5,880 nucleotides of DNA from Spirosoma sp. GTDB lineage: Bacteria; Bacteroidota; Bacteroidia; Cytophagales; Spirosomataceae. Shown piece after piece: positions 1 to 5,880 of this stretch. The stretch spans positions 1 through 5,880 of the forward strand of contig JAQBNX010000153.1 in the NCBI GenBank assembly GCA_028288385.1, given 5' to 3'. The first letter of the stretch is position 1. Each line of letters begins with the position of its first letter. The notes beneath the pieces are model-generated. The model was not told the origin of the DNA. It ran no database searches and saw only the letters and a list, made by a program, of their open reading frames with translations. The translations under genes were made by a program, and so were the position numbers.

Positions 1-951
1 ACGCTCGTCGTTCGCCCCGGGCATCGAACCACGTCCACGGGACCGGCCAACAGCGTCTATCTCATCGATAAAAATAATGCAGGGAGCTTTCTCCTTGGCC
101 TGTTTAAACAGGTCACGAACGCGGGCCGCACCTACCCCAACAAACATCTCCACAAAATCAGAACCAGACAGTGAAAAGAACGGAACAGCAGCCTCACCCG
201 CTACGGCTTTTGCGAGCAACGTCTTACCCGTTCCCGGAGGGCCGATCAACAACGCACCTTTAGGAATTTTGGCCCCCAACTTCGTAAACTTTGTTGGGTT
301 CTTCAGGTAATCAACAATCTCCTTGATTTCTTCCTTAGCTTCGTCAAGACCCGCTACATCATTGAATGTAATCTTTACTTTGCTGTCAGCATCGAACAGG
401 GCTGCCTTCGACTTGCCAATGTTGAAAATTTGACCACCGGGTCCACCCGCCCCCGACATCCGGCCGAGCAGGAAATACATGGCCAGCAACATCACAATCA
501 AGAAGCCCCATGTACTGATTATACTGCCAAAATCGCTGCGCTGCTCAAACGTGTACTCTACTTTTTCATTATCAGGGATTCCCTGCTGTATGGTGTCGAG
601 ATCCTTTTTAAAGGAGTCTGGAGAGGCTATAGTAAATTGATAATGAGGGCCCTGGTTAGCACCAAAGTAAGGCTTATCGGCGAATAGACTGCGGTATTTC
701 TGGCTTTGAGCAGCCTGCGGGGTGAGGGTTATCTCAGCAACCCTATCATTAACAACAATGATTTTAGCCACTTCACGGTCCTTCATCATTCGCTCAAAGC
801 GCTTTTGCGTGGTATCACGGGTGGCGGAGCTTTTATTAAAGAACGTGATGCCAAGAATAGAGGCAATTAGCAAAGCAACGATCCACCCCTGAAAACTGGG
901 CTTTCGTGGCCCACTCCGGGGGGATAATGGGTTTCTATTATTATCTGACAT
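1..951 (-). CDS. ftsH: ATP-dependent zinc metalloprotease FtsH, N-terminal part (cut by left edge)
   Basis: FtsH is a hexameric inner-membrane AAA+ protease that extracts and degrades misfolded membrane proteins and some regulators. The frame stays open from ATG at 951 to base 1 and gives 317 residues, roughly the first half of the usual 650-700. Visible in order: a polar N-terminus, a first membrane helix (about 21-38), a periplasmic domain (about 40-140), a second membrane helix (about 143-163), a Gly-rich linker (MSGAGGPGG, 165-173), then the AAA+ domain. The AAA+ domain shows FNDVAGLDEAKEE (196-208), Walker A GPPGTGKT (237-244), the pore motif FVG (270-272) and Walker B IIFIDEID (292-299). 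The second region of homology, the zinc site HExxH and the protease domain lie beyond the left edge. No frameshift is seen. rsfS lies 123 bases upstream on the same strand, so co-transcription is likely, although the gap leaves room for a separate promoter. The start is chosen because ATG precedes a normal-length polar N-terminus before the first helix. Confidence 0.97.
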   Translation of the reverse strand, partial: MSDNNRNPLSPRSGPRKPSFQGWIVALLIASILGITFFNKSSATRDTTQKRFERMMKDREVAKIIVVNDRVAEITLTPQAAQSQKYRSLFADKPYFGANQGPHYQFTIASPDSFKKDLDTIQQGIPDNEKVEYTFEQRSDFGSIISTWGFLIVMLLAMYFLLGRMSGAGGPGGQIFNIGKSKAALFDADSKVKITFNDVAGLDEAKEEIKEIVDYLKNPTKFTKLGAKIPKGALLIGPPGTGKTLLAKAVAGEAAVPFFSLSGSDFVEMFVGVGAARVRDLFKQAKEKAPCIIFIDEIDAVGRSRGRGSMPGANDER

Positions 952-1074
952 TTTCTCAGGTTGTACAAACGGATTTTAAGGGTAACACGGTTTCACAAAC
1001 TAATGTTTCTCAAGCGAAATGGTTCGGATAAGCGGTCACTCATGCCGATAAACGGCCTGAATGATGCACCTGGA

Positions 1075-1473
1075 TTACTGACTTAGCGGCACCATCATAC
1101 CCTCTTCGATGTGCTGAATTTCGGCATCACCCCAAAGTTGTTCAAGATCGTAGAAAGACCGGCGTTCTTTTTTGAAAACGTGCGCTACAACATCTACGTA
1201 ATCAAGCAGAATCCATTCGCGATTCGTTTTACCTTCGCGATGCCAGGGATCCTGACGGCTTACTTTATAAACTTCTTCCTCGATGGAGGTGGATATTGAG
1301 TCGATCTGTGTATCAGAGTTACCCGAACATAGGACAAAATAATCACAGATGGCATTTTTGACTCGGCGCAGGTCCATAACAACGATGTCCTGTGCTTTTT
1401 TCTCTTGCATACCGCGGACTACAAAATCACGGATTTGTTCGGCGGTGAATTCACTATGTTTATTGATTCTCAT
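1075..1473 (-). CDS. rsfS: Ribosomal silencing factor RsfS (Iojap/YbeB family)
   Basis: This protein belongs to the RsfS/Iojap family. Family members bind ribosomal protein uL14 on the 50S subunit and block joining of the 30S subunit, lowering translation when nutrients are scarce. The 132-residue length fits the family. The core domain spans about residues 10-115. Family signatures seen are AQDIVVMDL (27-35), DYFVLCSGNSDTQ (44-56), a WHREGK stretch (77-82), WILLDYVDVVAHVF (87-100) and YDLEQLW (108-114). The C-terminal tail after 115 is short, acidic and unremarkable. The ATG at 1473 gives a compact N-terminus before the first helix of the fold. The gene is upstream of ftsH on the same strand and divergent from the biotin ligase gene. 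I see no Shine-Dalgarno sequence before the start; the bases there are AT-rich, as is common in Bacteroidota. Confidence 0.95.
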   Translation of the reverse strand: MRINKHSEFTAEQIRDFVVRGMQEKKAQDIVVMDLRRVKNAICDYFVLCSGNSDTQIDSISTSIEEEVYKVSRQDPWHREGKTNREWILLDYVDVVAHVFKKERRSFYDLEQLWGDAEIQHIEEGMMVPLSQ

Positions 1474-1584
1474 GCGGTTTATTTATCGTGGCGCATTCAG
1501 CCAATCAGCGGGTACTTTGCCTGGCCGATACGTAACGTCGGCAGCACCATACATTAACTTCCTACTACTAAACTAAACAATACT
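1474..1584. promoter_or_regulatory. Divergent spacer between rsfS and birA, presumed to hold both promoters
   Basis: The two genes point away from each other here, so promoters for rsfS(-ftsH) and for the biotin ligase must lie in or just inside this 111-base spacer. I looked on both strands for the Bacteroidota -7 element TAnnTTTG with a TTG about 19 bases upstream and found no full match. The nearest is TACTTTG, at about 1513-1519 and again at 1581-1587, which is one base short of the consensus. The second copy overlaps the birA start codon, so it cannot serve a leadered transcript of that gene. The placement is inferred from gene layout, not from a clear motif. Confidence 0.4.
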
Positions 1585-2349
1585 TTGTACAAAATCTATC
1601 CCAAAACTCTTTTCACAGGCCAAATAATAAAATACCTGCCAAGCTGTCAGTCAACTAACGACGAAGCGTCCGATATGATTGCCCGAAGTGATCCTGCTGA
1701 AGGCACAATTATTATAACGGATAACCAAACTGCCGGACGTGGTCAGCGGGGAAACCATTGGGAGGCCAAACCCAACCAAAACCTGACGTGCTCGCTTATT
1801 TTAAAACCAACGTTTCTGCAGGCAACCGAACAGTTCTGGTTAAACATGGCTGTCTCGGTTGGCCTGACGGATACACTCCTCCCCCTTATTGGCGATACAA
1901 TCCAGATCAAATGGCCCAATGACATATACTCTGGCGACCGGAAGCTGGGCGGCATCCTGATCGAAAATACTCTACATAGCTACACGTTGGCATGGTCGGT
2001 AGTGGGCATGGGGCTAAACGTAAACCAAACCGAATTTGCTTACTCAACCGCTACGTCCCTTCAGTATATAACTCCCCTGCCTAATGGCTATGACCTGCCA
2101 GGTTTGCTGAGCCAAGTCTGCGAACGCATCGAACAGCGGTATCTGCAATTACGGTCAGGGAATCGTGAGGGATTGAAAACAGACTACCTTAATTTGTTGT
2201 ACCGCTATCAGCAGGAGCACACCTTCCTGAGCGATGGCGACCGTATTTTCCGGGGTACTATCGTTGGTATAGATGCATCAGGCCGTCTCGCCATTGACGA
2301 TGCTGGGCAGGTTCGATACTTTGGATTTAAGGAAGTCGTGTTTAAGTGA
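1585..2349 (+). CDS. birA: Biotin--[acetyl-CoA-carboxylase] ligase, monofunctional
   Basis: The enzyme uses ATP to make biotinyl-AMP and transfers biotin to the carrier lysine of biotin-dependent carboxylases in the cytoplasm. The 254 residues begin almost directly with the catalytic domain. There is no N-terminal helix-turn-helix domain, so this is a monofunctional ligase and not expected to act as a biotin operon repressor. Motifs seen: STND (23-26), the biotin/ATP loop GRGQRGNHW (51-59), KWPNDI (109-114), KLGGILIE with the likely catalytic lysine (120-127) and GMGLNVN (141-147). A small C-terminal SH3-like domain follows, with GTIVGIDASGRL (224-235). The start is TTG at 1585. An in-frame stop lies at 1555-1557 with no ATG between, and the next ATG (codon 32) would remove the conserved STN motif. 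The gene diverges from rsfS and converges on the phosphatase gene with a 28-base gap. Confidence 0.95.
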   Translation: MYKIYPKTLFTGQIIKYLPSCQSTNDEASDMIARSDPAEGTIIITDNQTAGRGQRGNHWEAKPNQNLTCSLILKPTFLQATEQFWLNMAVSVGLTDTLLPLIGDTIQIKWPNDIYSGDRKLGGILIENTLHSYTLAWSVVGMGLNVNQTEFAYSTATSLQYITPLPNGYDLPGLLSQVCERIEQRYLQLRSGNREGLKTDYLNLLYRYQQEHTFLSDGDRIFRGTIVGIDASGRLAIDDAGQVRYFGFKEVVFK

Positions 2350-2353
2350 CGCG

Positions 2354-2400
2354 CACTGGGCTAAAAACGCTCTAAACTTACTTGATTGCTTCACCCAGTG
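2354..2400. repeat. 7-base inverted repeat spanning the convergent birA/pafA gene ends
   Basis: CACTGGG at 2354-2360 is matched perfectly by CCCAGTG at 2394-2400, with 33 bases between. The left arm sits just after the birA stop codon. The right arm lies inside the last codons of the phosphatase gene. Folded as RNA, either strand could form a 7-bp stem, which might mark a bidirectional transcription end. The loop is long for an intrinsic terminator and no T-run follows directly, so a chance match is quite possible. Confidence 0.25.
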
Positions 2401-4045
2401 GGTCTCCAATGCAGCCGCTGGGTTCGAGAATGCCAAGCAGGGCGGTTATTGTGGGAGCAATGTCATAGATATGCGTTCGCCGGAATGTCTGCCCGGGCCG
2501 AACCCCCCAACCATACAGCAAAAACGGTACGTGGGTATCGTAAGCGTACGTAGTGCCATGCGTAGTGCCTTTGGCACGCCCCTCAAACCAACCGGCTTGC
2601 TGCAACACGTAGATGTCTCCGCTACGGTTAGGAAAATAAACGTTACGAAACAGATCGGCCTGTAATTCGGGTATTGCATCGGCGCTGAGGTTATGCAAAT
2701 TCACTACGTTAACAACTCCCCGCTGTTTGAGCAACGCCCGTTTGATTACGTCATAGGCCTCTGCTAAAGGCACTTTCTTATCAGCCAGTAGATCATGGTT
2801 CAGATAAATTTGCTGGTTAAAATAGGTTAGTATCCACTGCCCCGGTCCATAAGCTTTTTCTAAACTGGCTTTGGCGGCATCGTTTACCTCGCCATATCCT
2901 TTTACTGCAGCCGGAATGCGGTATTGCTGCGAGAATGCAGGAACATCGGCCGCACCATGATCGGCTGACAGAAACGCCAGCCATTGCCCTTTGCCAACGG
3001 TGGCGTCTAATTGAGCAAACAAATCAGCCATTTGTCGGTCCAGACGTAGGTAATTATCTTCCGTTTCGATGGCATGGGTACCAAATGCATGACCAATATA
3101 ATCTGGCGAAGAAAAGCTGACGCAGAGCATATCTGTAACCCCACTCTGACCCAGATTTTCGCCCTTGATAGCCGCCAGTGCAAACTCTTTGGTGAGTTGG
3201 TCGCCGTAGGGGCTGCTCCGTAAAACTTCGTATTTTGATCCACCTGCCTGCACCGCAAATTCATGCGGAAACACGGGCTTGGCTTCGCCGGGCAGCGTTG
3301 ATTCGTAGGCCTGGTCGTCGGTGGTGCTTGCGGTATACTGATTCATGGGCAACATAGTTTCCCATTTCTGACCAATGAATTGCTCGGGCAACTTGCGGGC
3401 ATTGAAAGCTTGTACCCACGCTGGCAGTTCCTTCCCGTAGAACGTACTGCTGATAAAATTCCCGTCTTTGGAATCGAACCAGTAAGCCCCATTAGCCGCG
3501 TGGCCAGCGGGCAAAATAGCTCCCCGATCTTTCAGGGCAACGCCAACGACTTTAGCCCGGCCGTCGGTAGCCAATTTAAGCTGATCGCCAATGGTAGTGA
3601 CCAGCATATTGCGGGGCGACATTTTACCGGCGACTCCTGTATTACCCAGTGTACTAACGGTCGTGTCTTCTGCGCAGTAAACCGTACGGCCCAGATTACG
3701 GTCGTAAAAATCGTTACCAACAATTCCGTTCAGGGCCGGAGCCGATCCCGTATAGATAGCTGCATGACCAGGGCCCGTGTAGGTAGCCGCGTAGTGATAG
3801 TGATTATTGCGGGCGTTAAAACCATCATCCATCAGACGCCGAAAACCACTAGCCGTATATTTATCGTAATACCGGTACAGGTAATCGTAGCGCATCTGGT
3901 CAACAACAATGCCGACCACCAGTTTAGGCCGGGCAGACGTCTGATTGGCCGAAGGAATTATGGGTTGAGAAGCACGTGTTTTTTGGGTTTGAGCAAATGT
4001 TGGCACTCCTAGCAGCAAGAGTAAAATTAGAGAACTTAGGCGCAT
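2378..4045 (-). CDS. pafA: Secreted alkaline phosphatase, PafA type (phosphodiesterase/nucleotide pyrophosphatase superfamily)
   Basis: This is a predicted periplasmic or secreted zinc phosphatase that frees inorganic phosphate from organic phosphomonoesters. Residues 1-18 form a signal peptide (Leu-rich core, likely cut at TFA/QT). No lipobox cysteine is seen. The mature protein is one alkaline-phosphatase-like domain, 555 residues in all. Metal ligands appear as D49 (VVDQMRYD), D315 and H319 (SPDYIGH), D362 and H363 (ADHG), and H496 (GTTHG). The nucleophile is T90 in ATYTGPGHA. N111 (GNDFYDR) and the K172/R174 pair (LKDRGA) match the phosphate-binding residues of the Elizabethkingia PafA enzyme as I recall them, with near-constant spacing. 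The Lys/Arg pair points to monoesterase rather than diesterase activity; this is inferred from the family, not measured. The start at 4045 gives a complete signal peptide. The gene has its own promoter element upstream, converges on birA and shows no frameshift. A broader label would be alkaline phosphatase family protein. Confidence 0.93.
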   Translation of the reverse strand: MRLSSLILLLLLGVPTFAQTQKTRASQPIIPSANQTSARPKLVVGIVVDQMRYDYLYRYYDKYTASGFRRLMDDGFNARNNHYHYAATYTGPGHAAIYTGSAPALNGIVGNDFYDRNLGRTVYCAEDTTVSTLGNTGVAGKMSPRNMLVTTIGDQLKLATDGRAKVVGVALKDRGAILPAGHAANGAYWFDSKDGNFISSTFYGKELPAWVQAFNARKLPEQFIGQKWETMLPMNQYTASTTDDQAYESTLPGEAKPVFPHEFAVQAGGSKYEVLRSSPYGDQLTKEFALAAIKGENLGQSGVTDMLCVSFSSPDYIGHAFGTHAIETEDNYLRLDRQMADLFAQLDATVGKGQWLAFLSADHGAADVPAFSQQYRIPAAVKGYGEVNDAAKASLEKAYGPGQWILTYFNQQIYLNHDLLADKKVPLAEAYDVIKRALLKQRGVVNVVNLHNLSADAIPELQADLFRNVYFPNRSGDIYVLQQAGWFEGRAKGTTHGTTYAYDTHVPFLLYGWGVRPGQTFRRTHIYDIAPTITALLGILEPSGCIGDPLGEAIK

Positions 4046-4079
4046 AAAGCCGCTGTGTTGAGAGTTAAAGAAGGTGTTG

Positions 4080-4087
4080 CAAAGGTA
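4080..4087 (-). promoter_or_regulatory. Bacteroidota-type -7 promoter element for pafA
   Basis: Read on the minus strand this is TACCTTTG, an exact match to the TAnnTTTG element used by the primary sigma factor of Bacteroidota, and it is followed by CAA. It lies 34 bases before the phosphatase ATG, so transcription would start near 4073 with a leader of about 28 bases. The expected TTG near -33 is not present at the usual spacing; TCTTA occupies that place. The assignment therefore rests on one box plus position. Confidence 0.55.
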
Positions 4088-4235
4088 TAAACAAATCGAC
4101 AGGGTAAGATACAGGCGTCTGGAGCGAGTTTATCCTGACCTACGGCGCTTTTTTGCCTATTTCATCAATAGATTTTTAACATTGCCGGATTGATTGAGTT
4201 GATTCAAGAGTGGCCTCACAGCCTGCTTACGTTAT

Positions 4236-5114
4236 ATGATCCAGCTTGATACCCCTACTTCTTTTTTACTGACAGCCGTCATTTTATTCACGTCGATTTT
4301 TGGCCGATACGTACTGTTCGCTTGGGGTTTCTGGTGGCTGTTTAAGGTTTCTATGAAAGAAGAGTTTGCGCACCGGGCGGTGCAGACTCGGCCCCGTAAA
4401 TCCGGACAGGATCGGCGCGAGATTGCCTGGTCGGCGCTCACATCGCTGATCTTCACAGCTATTGGCCTCGGCATTATAGTGGCTTATCAGGCAGGGTATA
4501 CCCTAATATACACAGACCTGACCGCTTATCCAGTACTTTGGTATCCGGTGAGCATAGCCATCGTTCTCTTTATTCACGAAACGTATTACTACTGGCTTCA
4601 CCGCTGGATGCACCGGCCGGGTGTATATGGGCGGGTTCACCGAACGCATCATGACAGCATCACTACCTCGCCCTGGACCTCCTTTTCCTTCCATCCTATT
4701 GAGAGTACGTTACAGGCCATCATAATGCCCGCACTGACATTTGTCCTGCCACTACACGTATCCGCCGTGGGGCTACTGCTGCTCATCATGACCATTTCCA
4801 GCGCCATTAACCACCTGAATACGGAAATTTATCCGCGCGATTTCAACCGGCACTGGTTAGGACGCTGGCTCATTGGAGCTACTCACCACAGCCTGCACCA
4901 TACACAGTTCCGGTACAACTACGGCCTGTATTTCACTTTCTGGGACAAATGGATGAAAACCGAAAGCCCGGATTTCCATAAACTCTTCGGCCAGAAAACC
5001 AGTGAACGAAAGATGAACAAATCTGCCTCGCAACCACTCCCACGAACCGACCGGAATACTACGTTCGGGCCATCGCCAATGGATAGTGAAGTAGCTGACG
5101 CCACCTTTCAGTAG
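4236..5114 (+). CDS. Sterol desaturase / fatty acid hydroxylase family protein, integral membrane
   Basis: This is a predicted membrane-bound di-iron oxygenase that hydroxylates or desaturates a lipid using O2. The substrate cannot be told from sequence. The 292 residues show hydrophobic segments at about 8-36, 64-84, 99-117 and 160-190. The histidine clusters of the family are all present: H122-x3-H126, H135-x2-HH (138-139) and H218-x2-HH (221-222). Extra histidines at 114, 153, 193 and 206 may complete the iron site. The motif after the last cluster, RYNYGLYFTFWDKWM (226-240), is typical of the family. Residues from about 250 to the end form a polar, Ser/Thr/Pro-rich tail without recognisable domain features. 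ATG at 4236 places a short N-terminus before the first helix. The gene diverges from the phosphatase gene and ends three bases from the convergent prenyl synthase gene. Carotenoid, sterol-like, fatty acid or ether-lipid substrates are all possible. Confidence 0.9.
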   Translation: MIQLDTPTSFLLTAVILFTSIFGRYVLFAWGFWWLFKVSMKEEFAHRAVQTRPRKSGQDRREIAWSALTSLIFTAIGLGIIVAYQAGYTLIYTDLTAYPVLWYPVSIAIVLFIHETYYYWLHRWMHRPGVYGRVHRTHHDSITTSPWTSFSFHPIESTLQAIIMPALTFVLPLHVSAVGLLLLIMTISSAINHLNTEIYPRDFNRHWLGRWLIGATHHSLHHTQFRYNYGLYFTFWDKWMKTESPDFHKLFGQKTSERKMNKSASQPLPRTDRNTTFGPSPMDSEVADATFQ

Positions 5115-5117
5115 TCG

Positions 5118-5880
5118 TTATTTATTTCGCTCGATGGTATACTGCACCAGTTGATGCAGCGATTGTCGGTAGCGCGAATTGGGAAAGGAGTTGAGCAGGA
5201 TCTGGGCTTCGGCCACGTAGCCATTCATGACGTCGGTGGCATAAGCAATGCCTCCCGAATTTTTGACAAAAGCAATCACCTCGGCTACTTTTTTTGGGTT
5301 CTCACTTTCGTTTTTAACGATGTTGATGATTCGGCGTTTCTCCAGGTAACCAGCTTTGTTCAGCGCATAGATGAGCGGTAGCGTCATCTTTTTTTCTTTG
5401 ATGTCGATGCCCAGTGGCTTACCAATTTCAGCCGTGCCGTAGTCGAACAAATCATCTTTGATCTGAAAAGCAATACCAACTTTTTCACCAAAGGCATGCG
5501 CCTTTTCGACGGTTGCTTTATCAGTGCCCGCCGACTGAGCGCCTACGGCGCAACAGGAAGCAATGAGCGAGGCCGTCTTCTGGCGAATAATTTCGTAATA
5601 AACAGCCTCGGTAATATCCAGCCGACGGGCTTTTTCAATCTGCAATAATTCGCCTTCACTCAGTTCCCGCACGGCCGTTGACACGATCTGAAGCAGTTCA
5701 AAATCGCCATTGTCAACGGATAGTAGTAATCCACGCGAAAGCAGGTAGTCGCCCACCAACACGGCTACTTTATTTTTCCAGAGCGCGTTGATAGAGAAAA
5801 ATCCGCGCCGGTAGTTGGAGTCGTCCACTACGTCGTCGTGAACGAGTGTGGCTGTGTGGAGCAGTTCGATTAGCGATGCA
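5118..5880 (-). CDS. Polyprenyl diphosphate synthase (trans-isoprenyl synthase), C-terminal part (cut by right edge)
   Basis: The enzyme extends an allylic diphosphate with isopentenyl diphosphate units to make an all-trans prenyl chain, probably for menaquinone. The frame is open from base 5880 to TAA at 5118-5120, giving 253 visible residues of a usual 320-330. The first aspartate-rich motif, DDVVDD, lies at 5820-5837 and is followed by SNYRRG. The GELLQIE motif follows, and the second aspartate-rich motif KDDLFDY sits at about visible residues 141-147. A GTG at 5828 could be taken for a start but falls inside the first aspartate-rich motif, and coding clearly continues upstream as LLHTATLVHDD. 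The residues five and four before the first motif are Ala and Thr, small side chains that in this family allow long products (about C30-C40). Farnesyl and geranylgeranyl synthases usually have aromatic residues there. The start, and any upstream partner gene, lie outside the window. Confidence 0.94.
   Translation of the reverse strand, partial: ASLIELLHTATLVHDDVVDDSNYRRGFFSINALWKNKVAVLVGDYLLSRGLLLSVDNGDFELLQIVSTAVRELSEGELLQIEKARRLDITEAVYYEIIRQKTASLIASCCAVGAQSAGTDKATVEKAHAFGEKVGIAFQIKDDLFDYGTAEIGKPLGIDIKEKKMTLPLIYALNKAGYLEKRRIINIVKNESENPKKVAEVIAFVKNSGGIAYATDVMNGYVAEAQILLNSFPNSRYRQSLHQLVQYTIERNK

Noticed and set aside
430..687. An 85-residue plus-strand open frame within the ftsH region
   Set aside because: It is antisense to the continuous FtsH frame, which has clear membrane and AAA+ motifs.
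1044..1056. Small hairpin GCCG-ATAAA-CGGC between rsfS and ftsH
   Set aside because: The stem is only 4 bp and no T-run follows on the minus strand. It is too weak to call a terminator or attenuator.
2273..2665. A 130-residue plus-strand open frame overlapping the end of birA and the phosphatase gene
   Set aside because: It overlaps two well-supported genes in the wrong frame or strand and has no recognisable features.
3380..4012. A 210-residue open frame on the plus strand opposite the phosphatase gene
   Set aside because: It is fully antisense to a gene with complete catalytic motifs. Its own translation shows no domain, signal or plausible composition, so it is a shadow.
4169..4176. TAGATTTT as a possible -7 box for the hydroxylase gene
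   Set aside because: It has one mismatch to TAnnTTTG and no TTG at the proper upstream distance. In AT-rich spacer DNA this is expected by chance.
5142..5159. Inverted repeat CTGCA/TGCAG near the end of the prenyl synthase gene
   Set aside because: The stem is 5 bp, inside coding sequence, with no T-run on either side. It is probably chance.
1..5880. A novel defence, mobile or biosynthetic system
   Set aside because: All six genes belong to recognised housekeeping or common envelope families. There are no integrases, transposases, toxin-antitoxin pairs, repeat arrays or unexplained large frames.

Overview
The window looks like ordinary chromosomal DNA from a member of the Bacteroidota, most likely a Cytophagales bacterium near Spirosoma. 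This placement rests on the protein style, the absence of clear Shine-Dalgarno sequences, a Bacteroidota-type -7 box (TAnnTTTG) before one gene, and a biotin ligase gene beside rsfS-ftsH. It is an inference from reading alone, since no database search was possible. Six protein genes fill almost the whole window. Two of them run off the ends.

Left part (1-2349): the N-terminal half of the membrane protease FtsH runs leftward out of the window. The ribosomal silencing factor RsfS lies upstream on the same strand, so rsfS-ftsH is a probable transcription unit. A monofunctional biotin-protein ligase (BirA type, no DNA-binding domain) diverges from rsfS across a 111-base spacer and appears to start with TTG.

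Middle part (2378-4235): a secreted alkaline phosphatase of the PafA type lies on the minus strand, convergent with birA. All the metal-binding and catalytic residues that I recall for the PafA family are present. A good -7 promoter element sits about 35 bases before its start codon.

Right part (4236-5880): a membrane-bound di-iron hydroxylase of the sterol desaturase/fatty acid hydroxylase family is read rightward. It ends only three bases from the stop codon of a leftward polyprenyl diphosphate synthase gene, whose N-terminus lies beyond the right edge. The synthase has both aspartate-rich motifs and a small residue (Ala) five places before the first one, which suggests a long-chain product such as the menaquinone side chain.

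The genes serve separate housekeeping or envelope functions: protein quality control, ribosome silencing, biotin attachment, phosphate scavenging, lipid modification and isoprenoid chain synthesis. Apart from the rsfS-ftsH pair I see no sign that they act as one system. I found no RNA genes, mobile elements, CRISPR arrays or candidate novel system. No stretch over 300 bases lacks a gene.
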